Both the position numbers and the translations under genes were made by a program. The notes beneath the pieces are model-generated. The model made no database searches, had not been told where the DNA came from, and was given only the letters and a program-made list of their open reading frames with translations. Shown here piece after piece: positions 28,016 through 44,126 of a stretch of DNA of 64,000 bases (position 1 is the first letter of the stretch; each line of letters starts with the position of its first letter). The DNA is from CAYUIV01 sp964444925. GTDB taxonomy: Bacteria > Pseudomonadota > Gammaproteobacteria > Diplorickettsiales > Diplorickettsiaceae. The stretch is taken from positions 8,377-72,376 of the forward strand of contig CAYUIV010000003.1 in assembly GCA_964444925.1 (NCBI GenBank), read 5' to 3'.

Positions 28016-31000
28016 ATGACCGTTTCTGTTGATACTTATGATCAAAATTTAGCATTTGCACGGAAACCAAATTTTCCGTTTCGTGTTAATTTCGGAAGTC
28101 AATCACCTATTGTAGAACCACCTTATCTATTAGCAGCCCCTATTGATTCCTATAATCAGTTTTTACAGTCCGATATACCGCCAGAAGAACGAATAAATAA
28201 GGGTCTACATGCTGCTTTACAATCCGTTTTTCCTATATCAGGTCATGGAAGTACAGATGCAGTGTTAGAATATGTCAGCTATTATATTGGTGAACCTGCT
28301 TTTGACATACACGAATGCCGCGCACGTAGTTTAACTTATGGTGCACCTTTAAAAGTAAAGATGCGTCTTATCATTTATGATAAAGAAACAAGTACAGTCA
28401 ATAACAAGAAAATACACAATATCAAAGAACAAGACGTCTATATGGGAGAAATCCCATTAATTACTGAAACAGGCGCATTCATAATTAATGGAACCGATCG
28501 TGTCGTTGTCTCTCAGCTTTATCGGTCTCCAGGGGTGTTGTTTGAGCACGATAAAGGAAAAAAGCATGCTTCAGGAAAGTTGTTATATACAGCGCGTATT
28601 ATTCCCTACCGGGGTTCTTGGCTAGATTTTGAATTTGATTCAAAAGATAATATCTTCGCTAAAATTGATTGTCGACGTAAACTACCTATTACAGTACTTT
28701 TACGTGCTTTAGGATATAGTAATGAAGAAATACTTGCTATCTTTTTCGATAATGATTGCTTTTCCATTCATAAAGATGAAATTAAATTATCTATTATACC
28801 AGAACGTTTAAGAGGAGAAATTGCTGTATTTGACATTATTGATAAAAATGCCAATGTTATCGTTTCACAGGGCCAGCGTATCACTAATCGTCATATTCAA
28901 AAACTTCGAGAAATTAATTTAGAACAATTAACCGTTCCGCCTGAGTATCTAATAGGTAAAACACTTGCAAAAACACTTGTCAACACTCAAACAGGTGAAG
29001 TGATTCTAGAAGCAAACACAGAACTTACTCTTGAGCATATACAAGCGCTTGCTGCTGCAGGTGTATCTCGTCTTGAAACATTGCACACCAATGAACTAGA
29101 TGCAGGACCCTATGTTTCAAATACATTACGAGTTGATACGACTAGTAATATGCAAGAGGCATTAGTCGAAATTTATCGCTGTATACGTCCAGGTGAACTT
29201 CCAAATAAAGAAGCAGCAGAAAATCTATTCAAAAACCTATTTTTTGCACCAGAGCGTTACGATTTATCTGATATCGGACGAATGAAACTGAATTTTCGTT
29301 TAGGTAGAGAATCTATTGAAGGATCTAGACTACTAAGCAAAGAAGATATTATTGATGTTTTAAAAGTTTTAATCAATCTTCGTAATAATAAAGGAAAAGT
29401 GGATGATGTTGATCATCTTGGAAATAGACGTGTAAGGCGTGTAGGAGAACTGGTTGAAAATCAATTTCGCTTATGTCTTGTAAGATTAGAACGAATGGTT
29501 AAAGAAGGCTTAAGTCGCACCGAAGTTGAAGAAGTGATGCCTCAAGACTTAATTAATGCTAAACCCATTATTGCAGTACTTAAAGAATTCTTCAGTTCTA
29601 GTCAACTTTCTCAGTTTATGGATGAATGCAATCCTTTAGCTACCATTACACATACACGTAACTATTCGTCAGTAGGGGGTCAAAATGGTGTATCACGCGA
29701 TAGAGCTGGGCACGAAATCCGTGAAGTACATTCTACTTATTATGGAAAATTTTGTCCTATTCAAACACCTGAAGGGGCCAATATCGGTTTAATTAATTCT
29801 TTGGCACTTTTAGGTAGTATTGATAAATTTGGTTTTGTAGTTACTCCTTATCGTAAAGTAATCAATGGTCGTGCCACAAAAGAAATAGAGTACCTTTCAG
29901 CCATCACAGAAGAAAATTATATCATTGCACAAGTCAATGCCTCATTAGATACTAACGAGAGATTAACTGATCCTTTGGTTCAAGCGCGTCATTTAGGAGA
30001 CTCTATCTTGACTACCCCGGATAAAGTAAACTATATGGATGTTTCACCTGCACAAATTGTTTCAGTTGCTGCCTCACTTATCCCATTTTTAGAGCATAAT
30101 GATGCAAATAGAGCGCTTATGGGATCTAATATGCAACGTCAAGCTGTTCCTTTATTAAAACCAGAAAAGCCGTTAGTAGGGACAGGTATGGAACAAAAAG
30201 TTGCAAATGATTCAAATGTTGTCATCGTTGCTAAACGCAGCGGTATTGTACACTCTACGGATGCAAGCCGCATTGTTGTGCATGTTGATCAAGTAGATGC
30301 TCAAACAGAAGAAGGTATTGATATTTATAATTTAATTAAATACGGTCGATCCAATCAAGGTACCTGTCATAACCATTTGCCCCTAGTCAGTCCTGGTTTA
30401 AAAGTTAAAAAAGGTGATCTACTTGCAGATGGTTCTTCTATCGACGTTGGTGAACTAGCACTTGGACAAAATGTGCTTGTGGCATTTATGCCCTGGAACG
30501 GCTTTAACTATGAAGACTCTGTTGCTATTTCTGAAAAACTTGTAAGAAATGATACTTTTACCAGTATTCATATCGAAGAATTAACCTGTATCGCCCGTGA
30601 TGGTCCGTTAGGACCTGAAGAGATTACAGCTGACATTCCAAATATCAGTGCAAGCATGCTCAATAATTTAGATGAATCTGGTATTGTACGATTAGGCGCT
30701 TCGGTTGGCGTTGGAGATATATTAATTGGAAAAGTCACGCCTAAAGGTGAAACGCAATTAACTCCCGAAGAAAAGCTACTGCGTGCTATTTTTGGGGAAA
30801 AAGCTTCTGATGTGAAAGATACCTCATTACGAGTACCAGCTGGTATGAGTGGTAAAGTAATCGATGTCTCCATCTTTACACGAGAAGGGTTAAAAAAAGA
30901 TACACGAGCACTTGAAATTGAACAAAATGCAACGCAACAATCTAAAAAAGATGAAGAAGATGAGTTAAAAATTAGAGAACAAAATTTTTATGAGCGCATC

Positions 31001-32158
31001 AAAACAGTACTTACTGGTTCAACTGTTGCAAATGACGTTAGTACAATTAAGGCAGGCAGTGTCTTAACAGCAAAAGATCTGATTTCTCTTCCTAAAGAAA
31101 TTTGGCTAAAAATAGAGCTTAGTGACGAAAAAAGCAATACAATACTGCAATTTGCTAAACAAAATTTTCAAGAAACATGTGCTGCTTTGGAAAAGAAATA
31201 TGATCGTAAACGAGAAAAAATTACACAAAATGATGAATTAGCGCCAGGTGTACTAAAAATTATTAAAGTAAGACTTGCGGTGAATCGTCGTATTCAACCC
31301 GGGGATAAAATTGCAGGTCGTCATGGTAACAAAGGTGTCATATCGAAAATTATTCCTGTAGAAGATATGCCCTATATGGAAGATGGCACTCCTATAGATA
31401 TTATCCTAAACCCATTAGGTGTCCCTTCGCGTATGAATATTGGACAAATTTTGGAAACGCATTTAGGTTGGGCGGCTAAAACACTAGGGAGTAAAATAGG
31501 TAAGTTACTCGATAAAAAAGATTCTGTTGGCTCCATTCGTGAACTTTTAACTGAAATTTATAGTCAAGAAAAGAACAATACAAAAGTAGAGCAGTTACAA
31601 TCTTTAGATGATAAAGCCGTATTACATCTTGCAAACTATTTAAGAAAGGGTGTTCCTATGGCAACCCCTGTATTTGACGGTGTATCCGAGCAAAAAATCA
31701 AAAGCATGCTCAAGCTTGCAGATTTACCTACAAGTGGACAAACTATTTTATATGATGGCTTGACAGGTCGAGCATTTGACCGTCCTATCACGGTAGGATA
31801 TATCTATATGCTTAAACTTAATCATTTAGTTGATGACAAGATGCATGCAAGATCAACAGGATCATATAGTTTAGTAACGCAGCAGCCACTAGGAGGAAAG
31901 GCACAATTTGGTGGACAACGTTTTGGTGAAATGGAAGTATGGGCATTGCAAGGCTACGGTGCTGCTTATACTTTAAGAGAAATGTTAACAATCAAATCAG
32001 ATGATGTAAATGGACGCGCGCGTATCTATAAAGCTATTATAGACGGATCTCAAAGCATCGTGCCAGGTCGACCTGAATCTTTTAATGTTTTGATGAAAGA
32101 AATTCGATCTTTGGGTATGCGTGCAGATTTAGAGCAAAAAAACGCAGATGAATTTTAA
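28016..32158 (+). CDS. rpoB: RNA polymerase beta subunit
   Basis: Catalytic beta subunit, 1380 aa (E. coli 1342). Recognisable segments include SQLYRSPGV near 165, [20 protein letters not shown] in the rifampicin pocket, the adjoining [52 protein letters not shown] and [19 protein letters not shown] near the C-terminus. Residues after TITHTR in the rifampicin cluster depart from the near-universal sequence. There is Asn where E. coli has Arg529, and a one-residue insertion follows. The gene lies 51 bp after rplL and 30 bp before rpoC, the normal operon order. Confidence 0.97.
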   Translation: MTVSVDTYDQNLAFARKPNFPFRVNFGSQSPIVEPPYLLAAPIDSYNQFLQSDIPPEERINKGLHAALQSVFPISGHGSTDAVLEYVSYYIGEPAFDIHECRARSLTYGAPLKVKMRLIIYDKETSTVNNKKIHNIKEQDVYMGEIPLITETGAFIINGTDRVVVSQLYRSPGVLFEHDKGKKHASGKLLYTARIIPYRGSWLDFEFDSKDNIFAKIDCRRKLPITVLLRALGYSNEEILAIFFDNDCFSIHKDEIKLSIIPERLRGEIAVFDIIDKNANVIVSQGQRITNRHIQKLREINLEQLTVPPEYLIGKTLAKTLVNTQTGEVILEANTELTLEHIQALAAAGVSRLETLHTNELDAGPYVSNTLRVDTTSNMQEALVEIYRCIRPGELPNKEAAENLFKNLFFAPERYDLSDIGRMKLNFRLGRESIEGSRLLSKEDIIDVLKVLINLRNNKGKVDDVDHLGNRRVRRVGELVENQFRLCLVRLERMVKEGLSRTEVEEVMPQDLINAKPIIAVLKEFFSSSQLSQFMDECNPLATITHTRNYSSVGGQNGVSRDRAGHEIREVHSTYYGKFCPIQTPEGANIGLINSLALLGSIDKFGFVVTPYRKVINGRATKEIEYLSAITEENYIIAQVNASLDTNERLTDPLVQARHLGDSILTTPDKVNYMDVSPAQIVSVAASLIPFLEHNDANRALMGSNMQRQAVPLLKPEKPLVGTGMEQKVANDSNVVIVAKRSGIVHSTDASRIVVHVDQVDAQTEEGIDIYNLIKYGRSNQGTCHNHLPLVSPGLKVKKGDLLADGSSIDVGELALGQNVLVAFMPWNGFNYEDSVAISEKLVRNDTFTSIHIEELTCIARDGPLGPEEITADIPNISASMLNNLDESGIVRLGASVGVGDILIGKVTPKGETQLTPEEKLLRAIFGEKASDVKDTSLRVPAGMSGKVIDVSIFTREGLKKDTRALEIEQNATQQSKKDEEDELKIREQNFYERIKTVLTGSTVANDVSTIKAGSVLTAKDLISLPKEIWLKIELSDEKSNTILQFAKQNFQETCAALEKKYDRKREKITQNDELAPGVLKIIKVRLAVNRRIQPGDKIAGRHGNKGVISKIIPVEDMPYMEDGTPIDIILNPLGVPSRMNIGQILETHLGWAAKTLGSKIGKLLDKKDSVGSIRELLTEIYSQEKNNTKVEQLQSLDDKAVLHLANYLRKGVPMATPVFDGVSEQKIKSMLKLADLPTSGQTILYDGLTGRAFDRPITVGYIYMLKLNHLVDDKMHARSTGSYSLVTQQPLGGKAQFGGQRFGEMEVWALQGYGAAYTLREMLTIKSDDVNGRARIYKAIIDGSQSIVPGRPESFNVLMKEIRSLGMRADLEQKNADEF

Positions 32159-32188
32159 AAAATGCTTTTTGATCACTCTAACCCGTGA

Positions 32189-36677
<4,489 letters not shown>

Positions 36678-36744
36678 AAAAAAGAAAAAACCATTTTACA
36701 ATCTACCGCTTTCAAAGTTTAGATAAATGATATAAAGGTATGAC

Positions 36745-37119
36745 ATGCCAACCACTAATCAACTAGTTCGAAGACCTCGTTTTCTAAAGAGAAAAAAATC
36801 GAAAGTACCAGCTTTAGCGAATGCTCCACAAAAGAAGGGAATATGTCGCAATGTTTTTACAATAACACCAAAAAAACCAAATTCTGCTGTAAGAAAAGTA
36901 GCACGTGTTTTATTAACGACTAAACGCGAAGTAACTGTTTATATTGGTGGTGAAGGGCACAATTTACAGGAGCATTCTTCCGTACTTATTAGAGGTGCAA
37001 AAAGACCTGACTTACCTGGTGTACGTTATCAAGCAATTCGAGGTGTATTGGATTTAGGCCCTATTGATAACCGTAAACAAGGGCGTTCTAAAGTTGGAAC
37101 CAAAAAACCTAAATCTTAA
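36745..37119 (+). CDS. rpsL: 30S ribosomal protein S12
   Basis: Decoding-centre protein that monitors codon-anticodon fit. The product is 124 aa, the standard length. [13 protein letters not shown] holds the conserved Lys42 region. The second conserved loop reads [13 protein letters not shown] where E. coli has GGRVKDLPGVRYH, so the Lys of that loop (Lys87 in E. coli) is replaced by Pro. It begins the str operon rpsL-rpsG-fusA-tuf, 67 bp after rpoC. Confidence 0.97.
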   Translation: MPTTNQLVRRPRFLKRKKSKVPALANAPQKKGICRNVFTITPKKPNSAVRKVARVLLTTKREVTVYIGGEGHNLQEHSSVLIRGAKRPDLPGVRYQAIRGVLDLGPIDNRKQGRSKVGTKKPKS

Positions 37120-37138
37120 TTGTATTGAGAAACTATAT

Positions 37139-37702
37139 ATGCCAAGAAAACCAATTGTTTTAAATCGTCAGAAAATTCAGCCTGATACTTTATACCAAAG
37201 TACAGCAGTAACAGCGTTGGCAAACGCCATTATGCGACATGGTAAAAAACAATGTGCATTGAAAATTGTTTATGGTGCTTTAACCGATATCAAAAATCAA
37301 TGGAGTATTACGAATGAAAGTGACTCAGTAACTACTGATGAACAAAGTATGCCTACCAATGAGAAAATAATCAAAATGCTCACAAGAAGTATTGAAAATA
37401 TCACGCCGCGTGTAGAAGTGCGTTCACAACGCATTGGTGGAGGAACACATCAAGTGCCTAAAATAATCACACCTGCTCGAGGAAATCATTTAGCACACCG
37501 TTTCATACGTAAAGCCATGGAAATACATAGGAAAAATACCACCTTTAAACCCGGCGATAAAGCTTCCCAAATCTCATTGGCAATAGTATTACTTAATGCT
37601 TATGATAATAAAGGTGAGGTCGCTAAGATGTGTGCTGATATGCACCGTATGGCAAGATCAAATCAAGCTTATGCTAATGTACGGACTTTTTCTCCTGTAT
37701 AG
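37139..37702 (+). CDS. rpsG: 30S ribosomal protein S7
   Basis: Primary binder of the 16S rRNA 3' major domain, at the head near the E site. The ATG at 37139 (MPRKPIVLNRQK) is the family start; the frame is open further upstream but would overlap rpsL. The 187-aa product has the core motifs ANAIMRHGKKQCALKIVY, EVRSQRIGGGTHQVPKII and MHRMARSNQAYANVRTFSP. An insert of about 20 residues (polar, Ser/Thr/Asp/Glu-rich) follows the second helix, and a smaller one sits near HRKNTTFKPGDK. Confidence 0.95.
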   Translation: MPRKPIVLNRQKIQPDTLYQSTAVTALANAIMRHGKKQCALKIVYGALTDIKNQWSITNESDSVTTDEQSMPTNEKIIKMLTRSIENITPRVEVRSQRIGGGTHQVPKIITPARGNHLAHRFIRKAMEIHRKNTTFKPGDKASQISLAIVLLNAYDNKGEVAKMCADMHRMARSNQAYANVRTFSPV

Positions 37703-37723
37703 GTAAAAAGAGCATCAATATAT

Positions 37724-39841
37724 ATGTCTAACACAATACAAAAAATCACCCCTATTGAACTATACCGTAACATTGGAATCATCGCGCATATTGATTCTGG
37801 GAAAACAACGACAACAGAAAGATTTTTATTTTATGCAGGTAATTCTCATAAAATCGGAGAAGTACATGATGGTACAGCAGTAACAGATTGGATGAAACAA
37901 GAACAAGAGCGTGGCATTACAATTACCTCTGCAGCCATCACCTTATACTGGAAGGGTATGGCAAAACAGTTTAAAGAACATCGTATTAATTTAATTGATA
38001 CACCAGGTCATGTTGACTTTACAATTGAAGTAGAACGCTCTCTTCGTGTACTAGATGGCGCTTGTGTCGTATTTTGTGCAGTAAGTGGTGTTGAATCACA
38101 ATCAGAAACAGTGTGGAGACAAGCAGATAAATATCAAGTACCACGTATTGCTTTCGTAAATAAAATGGATCGCGCAGGTGCTAATTTTTTAAAAGTCGTT
38201 CAACAAATTTCTAAGCAATTACATGCAACTCCAGTACCTATTCAGCTGCCAATTGGAGCAGAAGATCAATTTGAAGGTGTCATCGATCTTGTGAAAGAAA
38301 AAGCAATTCATTGGGATGAAACGACGCAAGGTATGCATTTTGAAGAGAAAGAAATTCCTGATCATCTTAAAAAAGAATGTCATTTTTGGCGTGAAAAACT
38401 TATGGAACAAGCAATAGAAGCTTCCGAAGAGTTAATGGAGCGTTATCTTGATCGTGGTACTTTATCTATCACTGAAATACAACAAGCAATTCGTCAACTG
38501 ACAATAGAAAATAAAATTGTGCCTGTTTTATGTGGTTCAGCATTCAAGAACAAAGGAGTACAAGCAGTACTTGATGCAGTTGTCCAATATTTACCAGCAC
38601 CAAATGATGTACCACCTATTGAAGGTAAACTGGCTGATCAACAGCAAACACCTGCAGTACGAAAATCTGATGCAAAAGAACCCGTTGCAGCGCTTGCATT
38701 TAAATTAGCTACTGATCCTTTTGTTGGATCATTAGTCTACTTTCGCGTCTATTCAGGCATTATTAAAAGTGGAGATACATTGTATAACCCAACGAAAAGT
38801 AGAAAAGAGCGTATTGGGCGAATAGTCCAAATGCACTCAAATAGTCGGGAAGAAATTAAACAAGTTACAGCAGGAGACATTGCAGCGGCTATCGGGTTGA
38901 AAAATACGACAACAGGTGATACGTTATGTGATGTCAATGCACCAATCACGTTGATGCATATGGAGTTTCCAGAACCTGTTATTTCAATGGCAGTAGAACC
39001 TAAAGTAGCAAAAGATAAAACAGCGCTCGAGAAGATGTCTGTTGCATTAGGAAAGCTTGTTCAAGAAGATCCTTCTTTCCGTGTACGAATCGATCCAGAA
39101 TCTGCGCAAACTATTATTTCAGGAATGGGAGAACTACACCTTGAAATCATCGTGGATCGACTGAAAGAAGAGTTTGGAGTAGAAACTAACGTTGGTAAGC
39201 CACAAGTTGCATACCGTGAAACAATCCGTCAATCTGTTAAACAAGAAGGTAAATTTATTCGTCAAAGCGGTGGTCGTGGACAATATGGTCACGTTTGGAT
39301 AACAATCGAGCCGCTTCCTTCAGGTCAAGGTTACGAATTTGTAAACGCAATCGTAGGCGGTGTGATTCCAAAAGAGTATATTCCTTCTGTTGAAAAAGGT
39401 GTAAAAGAACAAATGACGAATGGTATTTTTGCAGGTTACCCAGTCGTTGATGTTAAAGTAACCTTGTTTGATGGTTCGTACCATGATGTTGACTCAAGTG
39501 AAATTGCATTCAAGGTAGCAGGATCAATTGGATTTAAAGAAGGTGCTAGAAAAGCCCATCCTATTTTGCTCGAACCCATTATGAAAGTTGAAGTTCAATT
39601 ACCTGAAGAATATATGGGTGACGTCATTGGTGATTTAAGCCGTCGACGTGGTATTTTACAAGAGCCAACAGATCAAGGAGCAAGCAAATTAATTAACGCA
39701 GAAGTGCCTTTAGCTGAAATGTTTGGGTACTCGACCGATTTACGCTCTGCCACAAAAGGTAGAGCCAGTTACACAATGACATTTGCGCGTTATAATGAAA
39801 CGCCAAAAAATATCGCAGAACGTATTGCACAAAAAGAATAA
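37724..39841 (+). CDS. fusA: Elongation factor G
   Basis: Translocation GTPase of 705 aa (E. coli 704). The G domain shows [18 protein letters not shown] (P loop), [15 protein letters not shown] (switch I region), DTPGHVD (switch II) and NKMDRAG (G4). Domain IV has [11 protein letters not shown] and the loop region [11 protein letters not shown]; domain V has [10 protein letters not shown]. It lies in the str operon between rpsG and tuf. Confidence 0.98.
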   Translation: MSNTIQKITPIELYRNIGIIAHIDSGKTTTTERFLFYAGNSHKIGEVHDGTAVTDWMKQEQERGITITSAAITLYWKGMAKQFKEHRINLIDTPGHVDFTIEVERSLRVLDGACVVFCAVSGVESQSETVWRQADKYQVPRIAFVNKMDRAGANFLKVVQQISKQLHATPVPIQLPIGAEDQFEGVIDLVKEKAIHWDETTQGMHFEEKEIPDHLKKECHFWREKLMEQAIEASEELMERYLDRGTLSITEIQQAIRQLTIENKIVPVLCGSAFKNKGVQAVLDAVVQYLPAPNDVPPIEGKLADQQQTPAVRKSDAKEPVAALAFKLATDPFVGSLVYFRVYSGIIKSGDTLYNPTKSRKERIGRIVQMHSNSREEIKQVTAGDIAAAIGLKNTTTGDTLCDVNAPITLMHMEFPEPVISMAVEPKVAKDKTALEKMSVALGKLVQEDPSFRVRIDPESAQTIISGMGELHLEIIVDRLKEEFGVETNVGKPQVAYRETIRQSVKQEGKFIRQSGGRGQYGHVWITIEPLPSGQGYEFVNAIVGGVIPKEYIPSVEKGVKEQMTNGIFAGYPVVDVKVTLFDGSYHDVDSSEIAFKVAGSIGFKEGARKAHPILLEPIMKVEVQLPEEYMGDVIGDLSRRRGILQEPTDQGASKLINAEVPLAEMFGYSTDLRSATKGRASYTMTFARYNETPKNIAERIAQKE

Positions 39842-39875
39842 CTTGATAAATTTAAAAAAAGAATGAGGTAAAAAA

Positions 39876-41057
39876 ATGGCTGTTGCATTTGATCGAAAAA
39901 AAACCCACGTTAACTTTGGTACAATAGGTCATGTAGATCATGGTAAAACCACGACAACTTCTGTTATATCATTGATACAAGGTAAAAAATACGGTTTAAA
40001 AGCATTAAGTTATGCTGAAATTGATAATGCGCCAGAAGAAAGAAAGCGCGGTATCACAATTGCAACTGCGCACATTGAATACGAAACAGAAAAATATCAC
40101 GTGGGTCACGTAGATTGTCCAGGACATCAAGACTATATCAAAAATATGATTACTGGTGCTGCTCAAATGGAGCTTGGGCTGCTTGTTGTTGCAGCAGGGG
40201 ACGGCTTAATGCCTCAAACACGTGAACACGTTTTGCTCGCTAAACAAGTAGGTGTACCTCAAATAGTTGTTTTTTTAAATAAAGCAGATATGGTTGCCGA
40301 TGAGGAAGTATTTGAGCTAGCTGAGATGGAAATTCGTGAACTCTTGACAAACAATGGTTATCCTGGAGACGATGTACCTATTGTCAGGGGTTCTGCTTTA
40401 AAAGCACTTGAAGGCGATCAAGGAGAGTACGGTGAACCGGCTATTCATCGATTAATAGAAACCATTGATAATTATTTTGAACCGCCCGTGCGTGAGACGG
40501 ACAGACCTTTCATGATGCCTGTTGAAGATGTGTTTACAATTCCAGGCCGTGGTACAGTAGTAACCGGCCGTATTGAAAGAGGCAGAATCAAAGCCGGTGC
40601 AGAAGTGGAAATCATTGGTTTAAAAGAGCCAATAAAAACAGTTTGTACAGGTGTACAAATGTTTCGTAAAGATCTATCTGAAGGCATTGCAGGAGATAAT
40701 GTGGGCCTTTTAATAAGAGGTATAAAACGCGGCGACGTACAGCGTGGACAAGTGGTGATCTTACCAAAATCAATGCAAACACATTCTGAATTTGAAGCTG
40801 AAGTTTATGTGCTTAAGAAAGAAGAAGGCGGCCGCCACACAGCTATTCTTCATAACTATAAACCACAGTTTTATATTGGCACGACTGACGTTACAGGTTC
40901 GCTGAGTTTTGATGGAGAACTGATTATGCCAGGGGATAACGCGACAATTAAAGTAAAACTTATTGCACCTATTGCATTGGAAGAAGGCCGTCGCTTTGCA
41001 ATCCGAGAAGGGGGAAAAACAGTAGGATCAGGCATTATTACAAAAATTGTTAGTTAA
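39876..41057 (+). CDS. tuf: Elongation factor Tu, sole copy seen
   Basis: GTPase that delivers aminoacyl-tRNA to the ribosome. The product is 393 aa (E. coli 394). The P loop is [11 protein letters not shown] (18-28), the effector loop [13 protein letters not shown], and the G4 motif NKADMV. Switch II reads [12 protein letters not shown]: catalytic His84 is kept, but the next residue, normally Ala, is Gln85. Further departures from typical EF-Tu occur nearby ([10 protein letters not shown] where most have AILVVAATDG). GAATGAGGT upstream of the ATG is a Shine-Dalgarno site. The copy that often precedes tRNA-Trp is absent from this window. Confidence 0.97.
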   Translation: MAVAFDRKKTHVNFGTIGHVDHGKTTTTSVISLIQGKKYGLKALSYAEIDNAPEERKRGITIATAHIEYETEKYHVGHVDCPGHQDYIKNMITGAAQMELGLLVVAAGDGLMPQTREHVLLAKQVGVPQIVVFLNKADMVADEEVFELAEMEIRELLTNNGYPGDDVPIVRGSALKALEGDQGEYGEPAIHRLIETIDNYFEPPVRETDRPFMMPVEDVFTIPGRGTVVTGRIERGRIKAGAEVEIIGLKEPIKTVCTGVQMFRKDLSEGIAGDNVGLLIRGIKRGDVQRGQVVILPKSMQTHSEFEAEVYVLKKEEGGRHTAILHNYKPQFYIGTTDVTGSLSFDGELIMPGDNATIKVKLIAPIALEEGRRFAIREGGKTVGSGIITKIVS

Positions 41058-41059
41058 TT

Positions 41060-41380
41060 ATGTCAAATAATCAAAAAGTTCAGATTCGACTAGAAGCTTT
41101 TTATCCTAAGCAACTAGATGAATCTGTTCAAGCGATCATGCAAACAGTGAAACGTACAGGCGTTTTGGTGAAAGGACCCATTCCTTTACCAAAGCGTATT
41201 CGAAAACTCACTGTTCTCTCTTCTCCTCACGTGGATAAAGATGCACGTGACCAATTTCAAATCGCAAAGCATGGCCGTGTACTTATCGTCTACGTTAGCT
41301 CCGTGGATACGATGAGTGCTATCAAACAAGTGGAACTTCCTCCAGAAGTAGAAGTTAGTATCCGAATTGTTGCTGAATAA
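41060..41380 (+). CDS. rpsJ: 30S ribosomal protein S10
   Basis: Head protein of the 30S subunit and NusB partner in antitermination. The product is 106 aa (E. coli 103), with IRLEAFYPKQLDESVQAIM, TGVLVKGPIPLPKRI and the loop end LPPEVEVSIRI. It starts only 2 bp after tuf, so the str and S10 operons are joined here. Confidence 0.97.
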   Translation: MSNNQKVQIRLEAFYPKQLDESVQAIMQTVKRTGVLVKGPIPLPKRIRKLTVLSSPHVDKDARDQFQIAKHGRVLIVYVSSVDTMSAIKQVELPPEVEVSIRIVAE

Positions 41381-41396
41381 ATTTTTAGGTAGATAT

Positions 41397-42053
41397 ATGT
41401 TAGGTTTAATTGGTCGAAAAGAAAAAACGGGTCAACTTTACTCTCAAGGTAGGGCTATTCAAGTAACGTATATTACAGTTTTACCAAACCGTATCGTCCA
41501 AATTAAAACGAAATATAAAGACGGTTACCAAGCACTTCAACTCACTATTGATCAAAAAGCTTCGCATAAAGTAACTCAGGCTGAACTCGGACATTTTAAA
41601 AAGGCAAATACAAATCCTGGTATAGGATTATGGGAATTTCCATTAGAAGCAACGAGTAAAAGAGAATGGAAATTAGGTGATGCATTAAATATTGAAGAAT
41701 TTTCATCAACAAAATGGATCGATGTCACTGGTACAACGAAAGGTAAAGGATTTGCTGGAGTAATTAAACGACATCACTTTTCATCACAGGATGCAACACA
41801 CGGTAATTCTCTCTCACACCGTAAAGGCGGCTCTATTGGTCAACGAACATCTCCAGGACGCGTTTTCAAGGGTAAAAAAATGCCCGGTCAACATGGAAAT
41901 AAACGTCGTACGATACAATCACTCGAAATATTTGCAATATATCCTGATCATCATTTACTAGTCGTCAAAGGCTCTGTTCCAGGAGCACCAGGCGGTATTT
42001 TACGTATTCAACCTGCAGTACGTCGGCTCAATCAAACTCAAAAGGTAAGTTAA
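41397..42053 (+). CDS. rplC: 50S ribosomal protein L3
   Basis: Early-assembly protein reaching the peptidyl-transferase centre. The start is the ATG at 41397 (MLGLIGRKEKTGQLY); the frame is open 10 codons upstream into rpsJ. The 218-aa product has VTGTTKGKGFAGVIKRHHF, HGNSLSHRKGGSIGQRTSPG and KKMPGQHGNKRRTIQ, the long loop that contacts 23S rRNA. Its stop overlaps the rplD start (TAATG). Confidence 0.97.
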   Translation: MLGLIGRKEKTGQLYSQGRAIQVTYITVLPNRIVQIKTKYKDGYQALQLTIDQKASHKVTQAELGHFKKANTNPGIGLWEFPLEATSKREWKLGDALNIEEFSSTKWIDVTGTTKGKGFAGVIKRHHFSSQDATHGNSLSHRKGGSIGQRTSPGRVFKGKKMPGQHGNKRRTIQSLEIFAIYPDHHLLVVKGSVPGAPGGILRIQPAVRRLNQTQKVS

Positions 42054-42667
42054 TGCAGTATCTTTTAAAAAAACAAACCGGTGAAGCGGAATCAGTTGAG
42101 CTGTCAGAAAAAGTATTTAATTGTAATTATAATGAGCCATTAATTCATCAGGTAGTCTGTGCATATGCTGCAGGTGAACGACAAGGCACACATGCACAAA
42201 AAACACGCGCCCAAGTCAGTGGCGGTGGTAAAAAACCTTGGAGACAAAAAGGCACAGGACGTGCACGCGCAGGTAGTACACGAAGTCCAATTTGGCGAGG
42301 TGGTGGTGCAGCATTTGCAGTAAAGCCACGTGATTACCGTCAAAAAATCAATAGAAAAATGTACCGTCATGCGATGCGTTCAATACTCTCAGAATTGATT
42401 CGCTCAAAGAGATTGATCGCACTTGATGAATTGACAATTGCAGAACCTAAAACACGTATTTTTGTAAAGAGTCTTAAAAAGTTAGAAGTAAACAAAGCTT
42501 TAATCGTCGTCAATCATATTGAAAATTCGTTGTATCTGGCTTCTCGCAATGTACCGAACGTCTTATTACGTGCTCTAGAAGCAGCCAATCCTATTGACTT
42601 CATACGTTACCAAACCGTTGTTATTACATTATCTGCACTTAAAAAATTAGAAGAAAATTTACTATGA
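42053..42667 (+). CDS. rplD: 50S ribosomal protein L4
   Basis: Exit-tunnel protein; in E. coli it also controls the S10 operon. The 204-aa product has the tunnel loop KKPWRQKGTGRARAGSTRSP and the following WRGGGAAFAVKPRDY. TAATG overlap with rplC and ATGA overlap with rplW show tight coupling. Confidence 0.97.
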   Translation: MQYLLKKQTGEAESVELSEKVFNCNYNEPLIHQVVCAYAAGERQGTHAQKTRAQVSGGGKKPWRQKGTGRARAGSTRSPIWRGGGAAFAVKPRDYRQKINRKMYRHAMRSILSELIRSKRLIALDELTIAEPKTRIFVKSLKKLEVNKALIVVNHIENSLYLASRNVPNVLLRALEAANPIDFIRYQTVVITLSALKKLEENLL

Positions 42668-42975
42668 ATTTTTCCGCTTTACAAGAGACGCGTTTACTTA
42701 GTGTAATACAAAATCGTTGTTTTACAGAAAAAACAGAACGTCTTGCACACCAGTTACAGCAATTTGTTTTTGAGGTAACGCCTTCTTCAGAAAAAAAAGA
42801 AATTAAAAAAAGTATTGAATTGTTCTTTAAAGTAAAAGTAAAAAGTGTTAATGTCGCAAACGTTAAAGGCAAAGCAAAAAAATTCAAAAACAAGATCGGA
42901 TATCGTAAAAACTGGAAGAAAGCCTACGTTAGCTTAGAATCCGGACATAACATTGATTTTAATCAAGAAAAGTAA
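42664..42975 (+). CDS. rplW: 50S ribosomal protein L23
   Basis: Tunnel-exit protein that docks trigger factor, SRP and SecYEG. The product is 103 aa. It keeps the fold pattern [20 protein letters not shown] and [18 protein letters not shown], plus a basic end ([13 protein letters not shown]). Sequence similarity is modest, but length and position fix the identity. Confidence 0.93.
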   Translation: MNFSALQETRLLSVIQNRCFTEKTERLAHQLQQFVFEVTPSSEKKEIKKSIELFFKVKVKSVNVANVKGKAKKFKNKIGYRKNWKKAYVSLESGHNIDFNQEK

Positions 42976-42977
42976 AA

Positions 42978-43805
42978 ATGGCTAAACTGATTCATATTAA
43001 ACCGACTTCTGCAGGTCGTCGCTTCATGATAAAAATATCTCGTGACGCTTTGCATAAAGATAGGCCTTATCGTGCATTAACAACGTCTGCAGTAAAGTCA
43101 GGTGGTCGCAATAATAACGGACGTTTAACAGTACGTCATCGAGGTGGTGGTCATAAACAGCTGTATCGCTCTATTGATTTTAAACGAAATAAACTAGGTA
43201 TTACTGGTAAACTAGAAAAAATTGAATACGATCCTAAGCGAACTGCCTATATTGGACTTGTTGTGTATAAAGACGGAGAACGTCGCTACATTTTAATGCC
43301 TCAAAAATTATCTGTAGGTGACCAAATCTTAAGTGACGTACATACTCCTATCAAAGCAGGTAACTGCCTGCCACTAAAAAATATTCCTTTAGGTACAACT
43401 ATCTATGGGGTTGAACTTTTACCAGGTAAAGGAGCACAACTTGCTCGAAGTGCAGGCGCTTCTGCAACGCTTGTTGCCCGAGAAGGCAAGTATGCGACCC
43501 TTAAATTACCTTCTTCCGAAACTCGTCGGGTTTCTGTAGATTGTAAAGCAAGTATTGGTGCAGCCAGCAATCCAGAAAACAATTTAAAAGTTTTAGGAAA
43601 AGCAGGCGCAGCCCGTCAACGTGGTCGAAGACCAACGGTACGCGGTGTTGCAATGAATCCTGTTGATCATCCACTTGGTGGTGGAGAAGGAAAAACTTCA
43701 GGTGGACGACATCCAGTGAGTTTTTCAGGTGTCAGAGAAGGTGCACGAACACGTAAGAACAGACGCACGAATAAATTTATTTTAGAAAAACGAAAAAGAA
43801 AATAA
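42978..43805 (+). CDS. rplB: 50S ribosomal protein L2
   Basis: Large RNA-binding protein needed for subunit joining and peptidyl transfer. The product is 275 aa (E. coli 273). [38 protein letters not shown] and the C-terminal [20 protein letters not shown] with its essential His are intact. It starts 2 bp after rplW. Confidence 0.98.
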   Translation: MAKLIHIKPTSAGRRFMIKISRDALHKDRPYRALTTSAVKSGGRNNNGRLTVRHRGGGHKQLYRSIDFKRNKLGITGKLEKIEYDPKRTAYIGLVVYKDGERRYILMPQKLSVGDQILSDVHTPIKAGNCLPLKNIPLGTTIYGVELLPGKGAQLARSAGASATLVAREGKYATLKLPSSETRRVSVDCKASIGAASNPENNLKVLGKAGAARQRGRRPTVRGVAMNPVDHPLGGGEGKTSGGRHPVSFSGVREGARTRKNRRTNKFILEKRKRK

Positions 43806-43827
43806 TTGACGGAGACTTTTAAATCAA

Positions 43828-44106
43828 ATGCCACGTTCTCGTAAAAAAGGTCCTTACATTTCTCCACGCTTAGTAGAAAAAATTTTGGCAATGAAACAAG
43901 CTAGTATCAAACGTCCTATTATTACTTATGCACGAAGCTCTACAATTTCTCCAGAGATGGTAGATATGTCTTTTTCTGTGCATAATGGTCGAGGATTTGA
44001 TCTCGTACATATCACTGAAGAAAAAGTGGGGCACAAACTAGGTGAATTTTCTTTCACAAGAACCTATCGTGGCCACCGTCAAAATGACAAAAAAGGTAAA
44101 AAGTAA
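43828..44106 (+). CDS. rpsS: 30S ribosomal protein S19
   Basis: Head protein that touches the A-site finger and S13. The product is 92 aa, the family length. It has the hallmark start MPRSRKKGPYISPRLVEKI, then SFSVHNGRGFDLVHITEEKV and HKLGEFSFTRTYRGH. Confidence 0.97.
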   Translation: MPRSRKKGPYISPRLVEKILAMKQASIKRPIITYARSSTISPEMVDMSFSVHNGRGFDLVHITEEKVGHKLGEFSFTRTYRGHRQNDKKGKK

Positions 44107-44126
44107 ATCAAAATAATAGGTGAATT

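Noticed and set aside
37064..37138. N-terminal extension of S7 into rpsL
   Set aside because: The extension is simply rpsL sequence in another frame; the family start is MPRKP at 37139.
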